Numbered from the stretch's first letter, positions 47,042-56,948 are shown. The stretch is DNA of 64,000 nucleotides from Streptococcus sanguinis SK1 = NCTC 7863 (GCF_000194945.1 NZ_GL878507.1:883963-947962); one strand, 5' to 3'. Program-made: numbers and translations. Notes: generated by a model not told the origin, from the sequence alone.

Positions 47042-47126
47042 AAAACTAGGCGAAATGCACTGCACCCTAAAAGTTAGACACAAAAAATCTAGCTTTTGGG
47101 GTGTAGCTTATTTCCAACCTAGTTTT
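47042..47126 (-). terminator. Long hairpin made of IS3-like ends, acting as terminator
   Basis: Outer arms AAAACTAGG/CCTAGTTTT (47042-47050, 47118-47126) enclose inner arms CACCCTAAAAGTTAGA (47063-47078) and TCTAGCTTTTGGGGTG (47088-47103). The inner arms resemble terminal repeats of IS150-group IS3 elements. On the minus strand it ends in CCTAGTTTTTTG after the sulfhydrylase gene. No transposase remains. Confidence 0.6.
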
Positions 47127-47159
47127 ATTCTTATTTGCTCTGTCTAGAGGCATTGAAAA

Positions 47160-48440
47160 TTAGATAGATTCCAAGGCTAGCTTGAGATCCTCTATCAAGT
47201 CATCTACATTTTCCAAGCCGATAGAGAGACGGATTTGATTTGGTGTAATGCCTGCTGCCAGCTGAGCCTCTGGCGACATCTGTCCGTGAGTCGTTGTAGC
47301 TGGATGGACGACCAGAGACTTGGCGTCTGCTACATTGGCCAAGTCAGAGAAAATCTCTAGGCCATCAATAACCTTACGAGCTTCTTTTTCTCCGCCATTG
47401 ACATTAAAGGTGAAGATAGAGCCCACTCCTTTAGGGAAATATTTTTCTGCCAAAGCATGGTAAGGACTCTCAGCAAGCTTGGGATAATTGACCTGCTCAA
47501 CCTTAGGATGCCCTGCTAAGAATTCCACAATCTTCTCGGCATTGGACACATGGCGCTCTACACGCAAAGAGAGTGTTTCCAACCCCTGCAGGAAGAGAAA
47601 AGCATTGAAGGGAGACATGGCTGCACCCGTATCGCGCAAGAGCTGAGTCCGGACAGCAGTAACAAAGGCTGCCGCTCCGACATCGCGCGTATAACTGATA
47701 TCGTGATAGCTCGGGTCCGGATCAACAAACTGCGGAAACTTGCCAGAAGCTTCCCAGTCAAAACTACCGCTGTCTACAATCACACCACCGATGCTGGTTC
47801 CGTGACCACCGATAAACTTGGTCGCAGAATGCACCGCGATGTCCACTCCATGAGAAAAGACATTGATAAGATAAGGAGTGGCAAAGGTATTGTCGGAAAT
47901 CAGCGGAATTTTATGAGCATGAACCAGCTCTGCCAAAGCATCAAAGTCAGGAATATTAATCAAAGGATTGCCCAAGCTTTCAATCAGAACCAGCTTGGTA
48001 TTGTCCTGAATAGCTGCTTCTACTTCAGCCAAGTTTTCGATATCCACAAAAGTCGTGGTAATGCCATAGCGAGGCAGGGTTTCCTTGAGCAGATTAAAGG
48101 TACCGCCGTAGATGGTGGAAGCTGCTACTACATGATCGCCAGCATGCGCCAAAGCTAAAATGGTATAGGTAAGGGCCGCCATACCAGAAGCTGTCGCTAG
48201 AGCTCCGACTCCACCCTCCAAAGCCGCAATCCGTTCCTCAAAAGCAGACAGGGTCGGATTGGTAATCCGAGTGTAGATATTGCCCGGCTTACGTAGGGCA
48301 AAAAGATCTTCTCCCTCCTGAGTATCGTCAAACACATAGGAAGTTGTCTGGTAAATAGGCAGAGCTCGCGACTTGGTTGTCGGATCAACTGTCTGTCCGG
48401 CATGAAGCTGCAGAGTTTCAAATTTAAATTCACGTGTCAT
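47160..48440 (-). CDS. O-acetylhomoserine/O-acetylserine sulfhydrylase
   Basis: 426 aa PLP enzyme of the Cys/Met metabolism family. It has the PLP-phosphate contact YTRITNPT, SGMAALTYT, the Schiff-base lysine in HSATKFIGGHGT near 208, and the C-terminal SIGLENVDDLIEDL. The long form with ASGMAA and ...ARDVGAAAFVTAVR type segments is typical of MetY/CysD-like sulfhydrylases that use sulfide, rather than of shorter cystathionine synthases and lyases. GAGGTGA precedes the ATG. Monocistronic. The substrate preference is inferred. Confidence 0.9.
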   Translation of the reverse strand: MTREFKFETLQLHAGQTVDPTTKSRALPIYQTTSYVFDDTQEGEDLFALRKPGNIYTRITNPTLSAFEERIAALEGGVGALATASGMAALTYTILALAHAGDHVVAASTIYGGTFNLLKETLPRYGITTTFVDIENLAEVEAAIQDNTKLVLIESLGNPLINIPDFDALAELVHAHKIPLISDNTFATPYLINVFSHGVDIAVHSATKFIGGHGTSIGGVIVDSGSFDWEASGKFPQFVDPDPSYHDISYTRDVGAAAFVTAVRTQLLRDTGAAMSPFNAFLFLQGLETLSLRVERHVSNAEKIVEFLAGHPKVEQVNYPKLAESPYHALAEKYFPKGVGSIFTFNVNGGEKEARKVIDGLEIFSDLANVADAKSLVVHPATTTHGQMSPEAQLAAGITPNQIRLSIGLENVDDLIEDLKLALESI

Positions 48441-48538
48441 AAGGTCACCTCACTATAGTTATGTGATAAGTCTACCACTAAACGCCCCGCTTGACTAATA
48501 GAATTTCCTTATCAAAAGAAATAAAGAGAAGCTATATC

Positions 48539-48937
48539 TTATAGCTTCTCAGATATAATCTCAAAAGTCGCCTGATTGCTGGGCCAGTACAACTGCGACG
48601 AAACTTTGTCTAAAGCTACCCACTGAGCTCCCACATGCTCATCAGAAATCCGGATTTCTTTCTGCTCTGTCAGAACTAGAAAGAGATTTTTGTGGATGGT
48701 CAGATTTTCATCAATCTTTACCGTAAAATCTCCAAGACTAGTCAGATTTGAACAAGCTAAGAGCAAGCCAGTCTCTTCTTTTATTTCACGAAGGCAGGCC
48801 TCTTCTGGACTCTCGCCGCTCTCAATCCCACCAGTAATAGGCTGCCAAAAGGAAACTTTCTCAGCTTCCACTTTCAAGAGCAAGATTTCTCGATCCTCTG
48901 GATGATAGATCCAGGCTTCAATCGACTGCCTCATCAT
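48539..48937 (-). CDS. NUDIX hydrolase
   Basis: 132 aa. A complete Nudix box, GGIESGESPEEACLREIKEETGL, fits GX5EX7REUXEEXGU. The N-terminal strand IEAWIYHPEDREILLLKV and LHKNLFLVL give the rest of the fold. It hydrolyses a nucleoside diphosphate derivative; the substrate is unknown (the layout resembles dATP pyrophosphohydrolase-type proteins). Its start overlaps the pcrA stop by 4 nt, so it is translated with pcrA. Confidence 0.88.
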   Translation of the reverse strand: MMRQSIEAWIYHPEDREILLLKVEAEKVSFWQPITGGIESGESPEEACLREIKEETGLLLACSNLTSLGDFTVKIDENLTIHKNLFLVLTEQKEIRISDEHVGAQWVALDKVSSQLYWPSNQATFEIISEKL

Positions 48938-51222
48938 GATTTTTTCTCAATCGGTGCTATGCTGGCCAGCACTTTCTTCAGACCGACTTCTGGGAAATTA
49001 ATCTTGAGCTCTTGGCTATTGCCGTTGCCAGAGACTGCTAGAACTGTCCCATCGCCCCATTTCTTATGGTGGGCAATATCTCCAATAGCCCAAGCAACTT
49101 CTGGCTTAGATGGCTGGCTCTGACCGCTCTTTCCAAAAGGCAGACTGCCTGTAGAAATGGAACTTAGTGCTGCCTGACGCTTCCGTTCTTGCAGGGCCTG
49201 GGCCAGACTCATGCCTTGACCGAATTGACTGGTATCACTATTGGTATAACTAACCTTAAAGGAGCTATTTGACGGTCGAGCCAGTCCCTGATAGTCTAGC
49301 AAGTCTGAGCTGATTTCTCTCAAAAAGCGTGTAGGATGATTATAGTTGGTTTTACCATAAAGCATACGGGAATTGGCATTGGTCAGATAGAGAATCTTCT
49401 CTGCTCGGGTGATACCGACATAGGCCAGACGCCGCTCCTCTTCCAACTCATCTTCATCTTCAGATGCCCGGCTAAGAGGAAAGACATTTTCCTCCATTCC
49501 AACCAGAAAGACGACCGGAAATTCCAATCCCTTGGCTGCGTGGAGGGTCATCAAAGTCACTTCAGAACTCTCCGTATCTCCGTCATCTGTGTCTGCAATC
49601 AAGGCTAAGTCATTGAGAAAACGGCTGAGCTTATCAAGACCAGACTCATCAGTAGGATTGTCTGGACTTTCGTCAAAATTCTTGGTTACAGACAGGAATT
49701 CTTCGATATTTTCAATCCGTGCTTTGCTTTCCAAGGTTGCCTGCGCAGCCAAAGCTGCAGCATAGCCTGTCTTTTCTAAAACGGCTTCTACCAGATCCGT
49801 CACTGTATAATCATCCAAGCACTCCCGCAAATCCAGAAGCATATTGGCAAAATCATAAACCGCCTGAGCCGCCTTGCCCTTGACTGGCGACAGCAGGATA
49901 TTGGCCGACGCATCTAGCAAGGAGATTTCCTGACTGGCTGCAAAATCCCGAATTTTCTCCACCGTTCCTGGTCCAACACCACGCTTTGGCTCATTGACCA
50001 CGCGCTCATAGCTGATATTATCGCTAGGATTGGCGATGAGATTGAGATAAGAAATAACATCGCGGATTTCCTTACGGCTGTAGAACTTGGTACCACCGAC
50101 CATGGTATAGGGAATATTGGATTTGAGCAGGGCTTCCTCCACCGTCCGTGACTGGGCATTGGTCCGGTAAAGAACTGCAAAATCCTTATGACTGTATCCT
50201 TCTCGGCTCAGCTGATCAATAGTTCTGGCGACAAAAAGAGCCTCATCCTGCTCGTCATTAGCCCGATAGTAGACAATTTCCTCACCGTCTTCGTTTTGAG
50301 TCCAGAGATTTTTAGGACGGCGGTTGCGGTTGTTTCGGATGACTTCATTAGCTGCCTGAAGAATGGTCTTGGTGGAACGATAGTTTTCCTCTAGCAGAAC
50401 TACCTTAGCTTCTGGATAATCCTTTTCAAAGTCCAGGATATTCTGCATATCGGCTCCCCGCCAGCCATAGATAGACTGGTCAGCATCTCCGACTACGCAA
50501 ATATTCTTAAAGCGGGAAGCCAAGAGCTTGACCAGCTGATACTGAGCATGGTTGGTATCCTGATACTCATCCACATGGATATACTGGTAACGTTGCTGGT
50601 AGTAGGTCAGAACATCAGGATTTTGATCAAAAAGCCGCAGGGTCAGCATAATCAAATCGTCAAAGTCCATAGCCTCAGACTGGCGCAATTCCTTTTGATA
50701 GGCTGTGTAGCACTTGGCCACAATTTCTGTATACATATCATCAGCTAGATTTGCATAGGCCACCTCATCAATCAGGTCGTTCTTAGCATTGGAAATAGTC
50801 CCAAGAATGGCGCGCTCATTCCACTTTTTAGGATCCAGATTGAGATTTTTGAGAATCCGTTTCATCAGAGTCCGCTGCTCACCTGGATCAACGATAGTAA
50901 AGTTGCGGTTGTAGCCAATATGATCTGCTTCTCGCCGCAGAATGCGTACACACATGGAGTGGAAGGTAGCGATTAAGCAATCTTGAGCTTCCGTTTTAAG
51001 TTTTTCAGCCCGTTCTCTCATCTCCCGCGCCGCCTTATTGGTAAAGGTAATGGCAAGGATATTCCAAGGATTGACCATTTTTTCATCAATCAAATAGGCA
51101 ATGCGGTGGGTCAGGACACGGGTCTTACCCGATCCAGCTCCCGCCATAATCAGCAAAGGCCCTTCTGTTGTTTGAACCGCCTCAGCCTGACGGTCATTCA
51201 TACCGTTTAATAAAGGATGCAT
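48934..51222 (-). CDS. pcrA: ATP-dependent DNA helicase PcrA (UvrD family)
   Basis: 762 aa SF1A helicase. Walker A GAGSGKT at 28-34, motif II VDEYQDTNHAQY, motif III GDADQSIYGWRGAD, motif IV region EENYRSTKTIL, motif V TLHAAKGLEFPVVF, motif VI EEERRLAYVGITRAEK. The C-terminal tail ends in a Tudor-like domain (WAIGDIAHHKKWGDGTVLAV) typical of PcrA, which binds RNA polymerase. Essential 3'-5' helicase for repair and conflict resolution. Co-translated with the NUDIX gene downstream. Confidence 0.97.
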   Translation of the reverse strand: MHPLLNGMNDRQAEAVQTTEGPLLIMAGAGSGKTRVLTHRIAYLIDEKMVNPWNILAITFTNKAAREMRERAEKLKTEAQDCLIATFHSMCVRILRREADHIGYNRNFTIVDPGEQRTLMKRILKNLNLDPKKWNERAILGTISNAKNDLIDEVAYANLADDMYTEIVAKCYTAYQKELRQSEAMDFDDLIMLTLRLFDQNPDVLTYYQQRYQYIHVDEYQDTNHAQYQLVKLLASRFKNICVVGDADQSIYGWRGADMQNILDFEKDYPEAKVVLLEENYRSTKTILQAANEVIRNNRNRRPKNLWTQNEDGEEIVYYRANDEQDEALFVARTIDQLSREGYSHKDFAVLYRTNAQSRTVEEALLKSNIPYTMVGGTKFYSRKEIRDVISYLNLIANPSDNISYERVVNEPKRGVGPGTVEKIRDFAASQEISLLDASANILLSPVKGKAAQAVYDFANMLLDLRECLDDYTVTDLVEAVLEKTGYAAALAAQATLESKARIENIEEFLSVTKNFDESPDNPTDESGLDKLSRFLNDLALIADTDDGDTESSEVTLMTLHAAKGLEFPVVFLVGMEENVFPLSRASEDEDELEEERRLAYVGITRAEKILYLTNANSRMLYGKTNYNHPTRFLREISSDLLDYQGLARPSNSSFKVSYTNSDTSQFGQGMSLAQALQERKRQAALSSISTGSLPFGKSGQSQPSKPEVAWAIGDIAHHKKWGDGTVLAVSGNGNSQELKINFPEVGLKKVLASIAPIEKKS

Positions 51223-51480
51223 TTTTCTTCCTCTTTCAAAGTCAATGCTACTATTATAACAAAAATCCTGATGAAGCTAAACCAGAAAGAAGAGGAATTC
51301 CTGATTTTAGATTAGATTTTCGACAAAGTCATCTAAGGCACCCTAAGCCCGACGCAAATTGAAAATCAGGCCTATTTTTGCTATAATATGCCCATATGAG
51401 ACTTAGAGCAACTGTTCAGAGATGACTTTTTCGCAAGTCTCTTTTCCATTCTACTGCCCCGCATAAAAAGAAAGGCTGTC
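51223..51480. other. Intergenic region between pcrA and mntE with 5' leader hairpins
   Basis: TGCTATAAT at 51379-51387 is a good promoter for the plus-strand cation exporter, giving a leader of about 85-90 nt. In it, GAGACTT (51398-51404) can pair with AAGTCTC (51435-51441), or a shorter GACTT-tttcgc-AAGTC hairpin can form instead. Upstream lies a 9-bp inverted repeat CCTGATTTT/AAAATCAGG (about 51299 and 51361). No gene is seen. Confidence 0.45.
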
Positions 51481-52677
51481 ATGAAAAATCCTAGTAACAA
51501 TCTGAAGCTAGCGGAGAGAGGAGCCATCCTTTCCATCGCTACCTATCTGATTCTCTCCGCGTTCAAGATTATCGCAGGCTCGACCCTCCAGTCCTCCAGT
51601 CTGACGGCCGATGGCTTCAACAACGTCTCTGATATCGTGGCTAATATCGCCGTTTTAATTGGCCTGCGTATGGCTAGAAAACCAGCCGACCGTGACCATC
51701 GCTTTGGCCACTGGAAGATAGAAGATCTGGCCAGTCTCATCACATCTTTCATCATGTTTTTCGTTGGATTTGATGTCTTGATTGAGACCATTCAGAAGAT
51801 CATCTCCAATCAAGAAACCAAGCTTGACCCTGTTGGTGCCGTGGTCGGGATTATCTCGTCAATCATTATGTTGGGTGTTTATTTTTACAATAAAACGCTA
51901 GCTAAAAAAGCTCACTCCAAGGCTCTGGATGCCGCAGCCAAGGATAACCTATCAGACGCTGTCACTTCTATTGGCACTTCAGTTGCTATCATTGCCAGTG
52001 CCTTCAATTTCCCAATCGTTGATAAGCTAGCAGCCATTATCATTACCTTCTTCATTCTCAAGACTGCCTATGATATCTTTATGGAATCTTCCTTCAGCCT
52101 GTCCGACGGATTTGATGAAAGCTTGCTGCAGGACTATAAGCAAGCTATACTGGAAATTCCTAAAATCACTCAGGTCAAGTCGCAGCGTGGCCGGACCTAT
52201 GGCAGTAATATCTATCTGGATATTATCTTGGAAATGAATCCGGATTTGTCTGTTTTTGAAAGCCATGAGATTGCGGACCAGGTTGAGGATATGTTGATGG
52301 AGCGCTTCGGAGTCTTTGATATTGACATTCATATTGAGCCTGCTCCCATCCCCGAGGATGAGAGATTGGAAAATCTTTACCCAAACCTACTCATTCGTGA
52401 GCAACTCGTAGAGCAAGGCAGCCAACTGGATACACTTCTGTCCGCCGAATTTCTCTACATTTCCCAAGATGGCCGACAACTGAACAAAGCTGAGTTTCAG
52501 GCAGAAAGAGCCTCAAAAACACCTATCAAAAACTTTGAACTGCTCTCTGTCAGCCAGAAAACCAAGCTCATCCGCTATGAAATGGACGGTGTTATCCATA
52601 CCAGCCTCTGGCGCCGCCACGAAGTATGGCAAAACATCTTTCACCAAGAGACACGAAAAAACCAGTTCGATGATTAA
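51481..52677 (+). CDS. mntE: Cation diffusion facilitator, MntE-like Mn2+ exporter
   Basis: 398 aa. CDF family with about six TMs, TM2 metal motif ADGFNNVSD (D44, D51), the cytosolic-loop motif DHRFGHWKIED (D72-D82), TM5 LSDAVTSIG, and a cytosolic ferredoxin-like domain from about 205. The tail continues about 100 residues past that domain, as in the pneumococcal MntE (about 394 aa), which it resembles closely from memory, especially NLKLAERGAILSI and DHRFGHW. AAAGG lies 8 nt before the ATG. The main product is probably Mn2+ efflux. Confidence 0.87.
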   Translation: MKNPSNNLKLAERGAILSIATYLILSAFKIIAGSTLQSSSLTADGFNNVSDIVANIAVLIGLRMARKPADRDHRFGHWKIEDLASLITSFIMFFVGFDVLIETIQKIISNQETKLDPVGAVVGIISSIIMLGVYFYNKTLAKKAHSKALDAAAKDNLSDAVTSIGTSVAIIASAFNFPIVDKLAAIIITFFILKTAYDIFMESSFSLSDGFDESLLQDYKQAILEIPKITQVKSQRGRTYGSNIYLDIILEMNPDLSVFESHEIADQVEDMLMERFGVFDIDIHIEPAPIPEDERLENLYPNLLIREQLVEQGSQLDTLLSAEFLYISQDGRQLNKAEFQAERASKTPIKNFELLSVSQKTKLIRYEMDGVIHTSLWRRHEVWQNIFHQETRKNQFDD

Positions 52678-52709
52678 GTCAGTCTGGCTTTTTCATTGCA
52701 ACACATCCT

Positions 52710-53447
52710 TCATTTCCCTGTATAATAAATAACAGTAATACTATCTAGACTTTGCAAATTTGTTGGTTTCTCTTTAGCTTTCAGGCCGTCTTTTTCAGGA
52801 TTGTCAGACAAATAATAGTTGTCATAGCTATCATCTAGGTCGGTATAAATCTTTATCTTATCATTAACAAGTAAAGCAGCATATCTTGCCTGTCCAAAAG
52901 GCTTTCTTGAAATCTTTGTAAATTCAATTTTTTCAACATTTTCATAGTGATTCAGTAAAAATAGAGCCATCCCCTCTTCCTGGTTGCGTAACTTTACTTT
53001 TTCCTCAGTCGTCAGCCAAGCATTTTCTCCAGAGTAAATAACATCTGTCTCACCCGTATCATTAAAATTTGTGACCTTCTCTTTCTTTTTCAGACGAAAA
53101 GTCAATTCTGTAGAATCAGTGCGAGAACTATCATTTATATTATAGTTTTTATCCTTTGAGTCCAAAGAAATGTGTGGTATATAGCTGGTGTCATTTACAA
53201 TCACACTAACAGAACCTGCTTCCCAGAACTTTTTCTTGGAAAATTCATCAAATTCAATTTTTTGAACATCTTCATAATGATTAATGATATAAAGTGCAAG
53301 CTTTTTCTCTTTCTTATGAAGCTCAGTCATTTCTGTTTCTGACATCCATATTTTTTCACCATCTCTATTTACTATGCTGCTACATGCAGTCAGAAAACTC
53401 AGTGCAAGTATAGCCAAAAATAATAATTTTTTCTTTCTTGACTTCAA
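52710..53447 (-). CDS. Lipoprotein with duplicated domain
   Basis: 245 aa. Lipobox LTAC (Cys22). Two related units, about 30-87 and 142-200, share EKIWMSETEMTELHKKEKK-like / ENAWLTTEEKVKLRNQEEG-like starts, LYIINHYEDVQKIEF against LFLLNHYENVEKIEF, and a following VIVND/LLVND strand. I do not recognise a family name. It would be a surface-anchored protein of unknown role. Its stop is only 32 bases from the end of the convergent mntE gene. Confidence 0.85.
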   Translation of the reverse strand: MKSRKKKLLFLAILALSFLTACSSIVNRDGEKIWMSETEMTELHKKEKKLALYIINHYEDVQKIEFDEFSKKKFWEAGSVSVIVNDTSYIPHISLDSKDKNYNINDSSRTDSTELTFRLKKKEKVTNFNDTGETDVIYSGENAWLTTEEKVKLRNQEEGMALFLLNHYENVEKIEFTKISRKPFGQARYAALLVNDKIKIYTDLDDSYDNYYLSDNPEKDGLKAKEKPTNLQSLDSITVIYYTGK

Positions 53448-53541
53448 GAGCAGTCTCCTTTATCGGTCTTTTGATATTAGTATACCACATTAAGACAAGT
53501 ATCTTTATGTTTACTTGTAACTTGAAAGTTGATTTTCAAAG

Positions 53542-53571
53542 AAAAAAACCAAGGCTTGCCCTGCCTTGGTT
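53542..53571 (-). terminator. Terminator of the signal peptidase-like gene
   Basis: AACCAAGGC-agggcaa-GCCTTGGTT stem followed by TTTTTTTC on the minus strand. Confidence 0.9.
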
Positions 53572-53587
53572 GAAAATAGACTTCAAT

Positions 53588-54145
53588 TTATTTATTCTTA
53601 ATAAAACCAAATTCATTAAGCGGTGAAAGTCGGAACTCCACCACTCCCTTGATTTGACTGGCTTTGATGAGCCCAAATTCTCGGCTATCCTTCGTATTTT
53701 CACGTCGGTCATTAAGAATCAGATAAGAATCTTTAGTAATTTTATCAGACTTTGAGTCTTTTAAATCCATAATAGAGAAATCATGAGTGTAGTAACCCGA
53801 ACTTCCTGCTGAAGCCAAATATTTCTCGCGCATTTTCTCGATATATTCTTCCGACATGACCTGACCGTTCAGGTAAAGAAGATCATCCATATAGGTTACC
53901 TGATCCTTTTCCTGGGCAATGACCCGGCCGACATAGTCTTTGCCGTCCACTTCATAGAGGACAAAATCCCCACGCTTGATGTCTTGCTTTCTCGTCGCCA
54001 AGACCAAGTCATTCTTTGCCAAGTAAGCATTGCCGTCTTGCTCAGTCACCCGATAAGGCGTATAAATAAAAACTCTCAGTCCTATAATAATAGCTGCCAG
54101 TACTGAAAAAATAATGATATTTCTTAATAAATCTCTCTTTAACAT
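53588..54145 (-). CDS. Signal peptidase I-like protein lacking the catalytic Ser/Lys dyad (SipA-like)
   Basis: 185 aa, one N-terminal TM (about 9-27). The S26 fold is clear: box C/D RGDFVLYEVDGKDYVGRVIA, box E NDRRENTKDSREFG. But in box B the alignment V-x3-S-x4-L-x3-D reads VTEQDGNAYLAKND, putting Asp37 where Ser should be, and the general-base Lys of DYxKRVI is Gly73. The S. pyogenes pilus protein SipA has the same Asp/Gly replacement and acts in pilus polymerisation, not cleavage. Here no pilus genes are nearby; it follows pyk with its own promoter. Confidence 0.88.
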   Translation of the reverse strand: MLKRDLLRNIIIFSVLAAIIIGLRVFIYTPYRVTEQDGNAYLAKNDLVLATRKQDIKRGDFVLYEVDGKDYVGRVIAQEKDQVTYMDDLLYLNGQVMSEEYIEKMREKYLASAGSSGYYTHDFSIMDLKDSKSDKITKDSYLILNDRRENTKDSREFGLIKASQIKGVVEFRLSPLNEFGFIKNK

Positions 54146-54170
54146 TCGTCTCTCCCATCTCTTTTATACC

Positions 54171-54199
54171 ATTATATCATTTTTAGATAAAATAGACAA
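54171..54199 (-). promoter_or_regulatory. Promoter of the signal peptidase-like gene
   Basis: Minus strand TTGTCT (54199-54194), 17-bp spacer, TATAAT (54176-54171) preceded by TGA, 25 bases before the ATG. Confidence 0.8.
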
Positions 54200-54280
54200 A
54201 GGGACAATCTTATTTCAAAAATCAAAACGCTTATGTGTCCTTCTTCCCACATAAGATAATGGTCGTCACTTCGACAAGAG

Positions 54281-54310
54281 AAAAAACCGATGATTTTTCA
54301 ATCAACGGTT
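54281..54310 (-). terminator. Terminator of the pfkA-pyk operon
   Basis: AACCGTTGATTG-aaaa-ATCATCGGTT stem followed by TTTTCTC on the minus strand, just after pyk. Confidence 0.85.
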
Positions 54311-54327
54311 CTTCTTATTATCTTAGA

Positions 54328-55833
54328 TTAACGTACTGTACGGATGCGCATTGTGTTGGTACGAACTGCTTCACCAAGCGGCACACCAGCAACGATAACG
54401 ATATCATCACCAGATTCAACCAAGCCTTGCTCAACTGCAATCTTTTCAGCGATTTCAAACATATCATCTGTATTAGATGGAGTTTCAGTAGTCACTGGAA
54501 TAACACCCCAGTTCAGCATAAGACCGCGTTGAGTCAATTCGTCAAAAGTGATAGCCAAGATATCAGCGTTTGGACGGTATTTAGAAATCAGGCGAGCTGT
54601 GTGACCTGTCTTAGTAAGGGTAACTACTAATTTGATATCCATTGAGTTTGTAGCATCTTTAACTGCTGAAGCCATAACTTCAGTCTTAGAGTTGCGCTCA
54701 AAGTTATCAGTTGTCAAACGGCCATATTCGTTAAGAAGGGTTTGAGCATTCTTATCGATAGTAGCCATTGTTGTTACTGACTCAAGTGGGTATTTACCAT
54801 TTGCAGACTCACCTGAAAGCATAGTTGCGTCAGTTCCGTCGATAACAGCGTTAAACACGTCTGATACTTCTGAACGAGTTGCACGTGGTTTTTCTGTCAT
54901 GGTTTCAAGCATGTTAGTTGCTGTGATAACCACTTTACCAGCTGCATTTACCTTAGTGATAATCATCTTTTGGTAAACTGGAACCATTTCGAATGGCACT
55001 TCGATACCCATGTCACCACGGGCAATCATGATACCGTCAGCAGCTTCAATGATTTCGTCCAAGTTATCGATACCTTGTTGGTTTTCGATTTTCGCGAACA
55101 GTTGAACGTGTCCATTACCAGTTTCTTCACAGATTGCACGAACTTCGTTGACGTCTTTTGCAGTACGTACAAATGAAATCGCGATGAAGTTGATTCCTTG
55201 CTCAAGACCAAAGCGGATATCGTCATTGTCACGCTCAGCAAGTGCTGGGAAAGGAATCTTAGTGTTAGGGATGTTCACACCTTTTTGCTTAGCAATGATA
55301 CCGTCATTTTCAACTTCTACTTCAAATTCACGAGTAGCATCGTCTTTTGCGACAACACGAAGACCAAGTTTACCATCGTCAACCAATACTTGACGGCCAA
55401 CTTCAACATCATCATAGATGTCCAATCCACCAGCAACGTTCAAAGCAATTACTTCACGAGTAGATTTGATACCTTGCTTAGTAGCAACACGGATTTTTTC
55501 ACCAGTTTTGTATGAATACTCTTTTGCATCGCCTTCGAACAATTCTGTACGAATTTCTGGTCCTTTTGTATCAAGAAGGAAACCAACTTTTTGACCAGCA
55601 ATTTCTTCTGCACGCTTAACAGTTGCCATGCGCTCTCCTTGCTCAGCATGGTCACCGTGTGAGAAGTTGAAACGGAATGTGTTTGCGCCAGCTTCAATCA
55701 GCTTAGCAATGTTTTGAGCTGATGCTTCAACATCCAGCTTTTCTCCCCAATATCCGTCATCACCGAATTTTTTTCCACCGCGGATTTCTACCGCAGGACC
55801 TAATGTTGCAACGATTTTTACACGTTTATTCAT
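54328..55833 (-). CDS. pyk: Pyruvate kinase
   Basis: 501 aa. TIM-barrel with RFNFSHGDH, catalytic LLDTKGPEIRTELF, PALAERD region, KIENQQGIDNLDEI, MIARGDMGIEV, and the signature KVNAAGKVVITATNMLETM. The C-terminal allosteric domain runs from about 370. Catalyses the last ATP-yielding step of glycolysis; the streptococcal enzyme is classically fructose-1,6-bisphosphate activated. Biased codon use indicates high expression. It is second gene after pfkA (56-base gap). Confidence 0.98.
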   Translation of the reverse strand: MNKRVKIVATLGPAVEIRGGKKFGDDGYWGEKLDVEASAQNIAKLIEAGANTFRFNFSHGDHAEQGERMATVKRAEEIAGQKVGFLLDTKGPEIRTELFEGDAKEYSYKTGEKIRVATKQGIKSTREVIALNVAGGLDIYDDVEVGRQVLVDDGKLGLRVVAKDDATREFEVEVENDGIIAKQKGVNIPNTKIPFPALAERDNDDIRFGLEQGINFIAISFVRTAKDVNEVRAICEETGNGHVQLFAKIENQQGIDNLDEIIEAADGIMIARGDMGIEVPFEMVPVYQKMIITKVNAAGKVVITATNMLETMTEKPRATRSEVSDVFNAVIDGTDATMLSGESANGKYPLESVTTMATIDKNAQTLLNEYGRLTTDNFERNSKTEVMASAVKDATNSMDIKLVVTLTKTGHTARLISKYRPNADILAITFDELTQRGLMLNWGVIPVTTETPSNTDDMFEIAEKIAVEQGLVESGDDIVIVAGVPLGEAVRTNTMRIRTVR

Positions 55834-55889
55834 GATTGTATGAAACTCCTTCTTCTATTTGGCCTCTTGGCCTGAATAACAAATAATAA

Positions 55890-56924
<1,035 letters not shown>

Positions 56925-56939
56925 TTAACATTCTTATAG

Positions 56940-56948
56940 ATTATACCA
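56940..56948 (-). promoter_or_regulatory. Extended -10 promoter of the pfkA-pyk operon
   Basis: TGGTATAAT on the minus strand, 39 bases before the pfkA ATG. Confidence 0.65.

Noticed and set aside
47040..47130. Intact insertion sequence
   Set aside because: Only end-like sequences are present; about nine bases separate them and no transposase can be encoded.
48441..48480. Palindrome-like sequence (TCACTATAGTTATGTGA) upstream of the sulfhydrylase as a MetR/CmbR operator
   Set aside because: Only the outer TCAC/GTGA arms pair; the inner part does not match the known box, so support is too weak.
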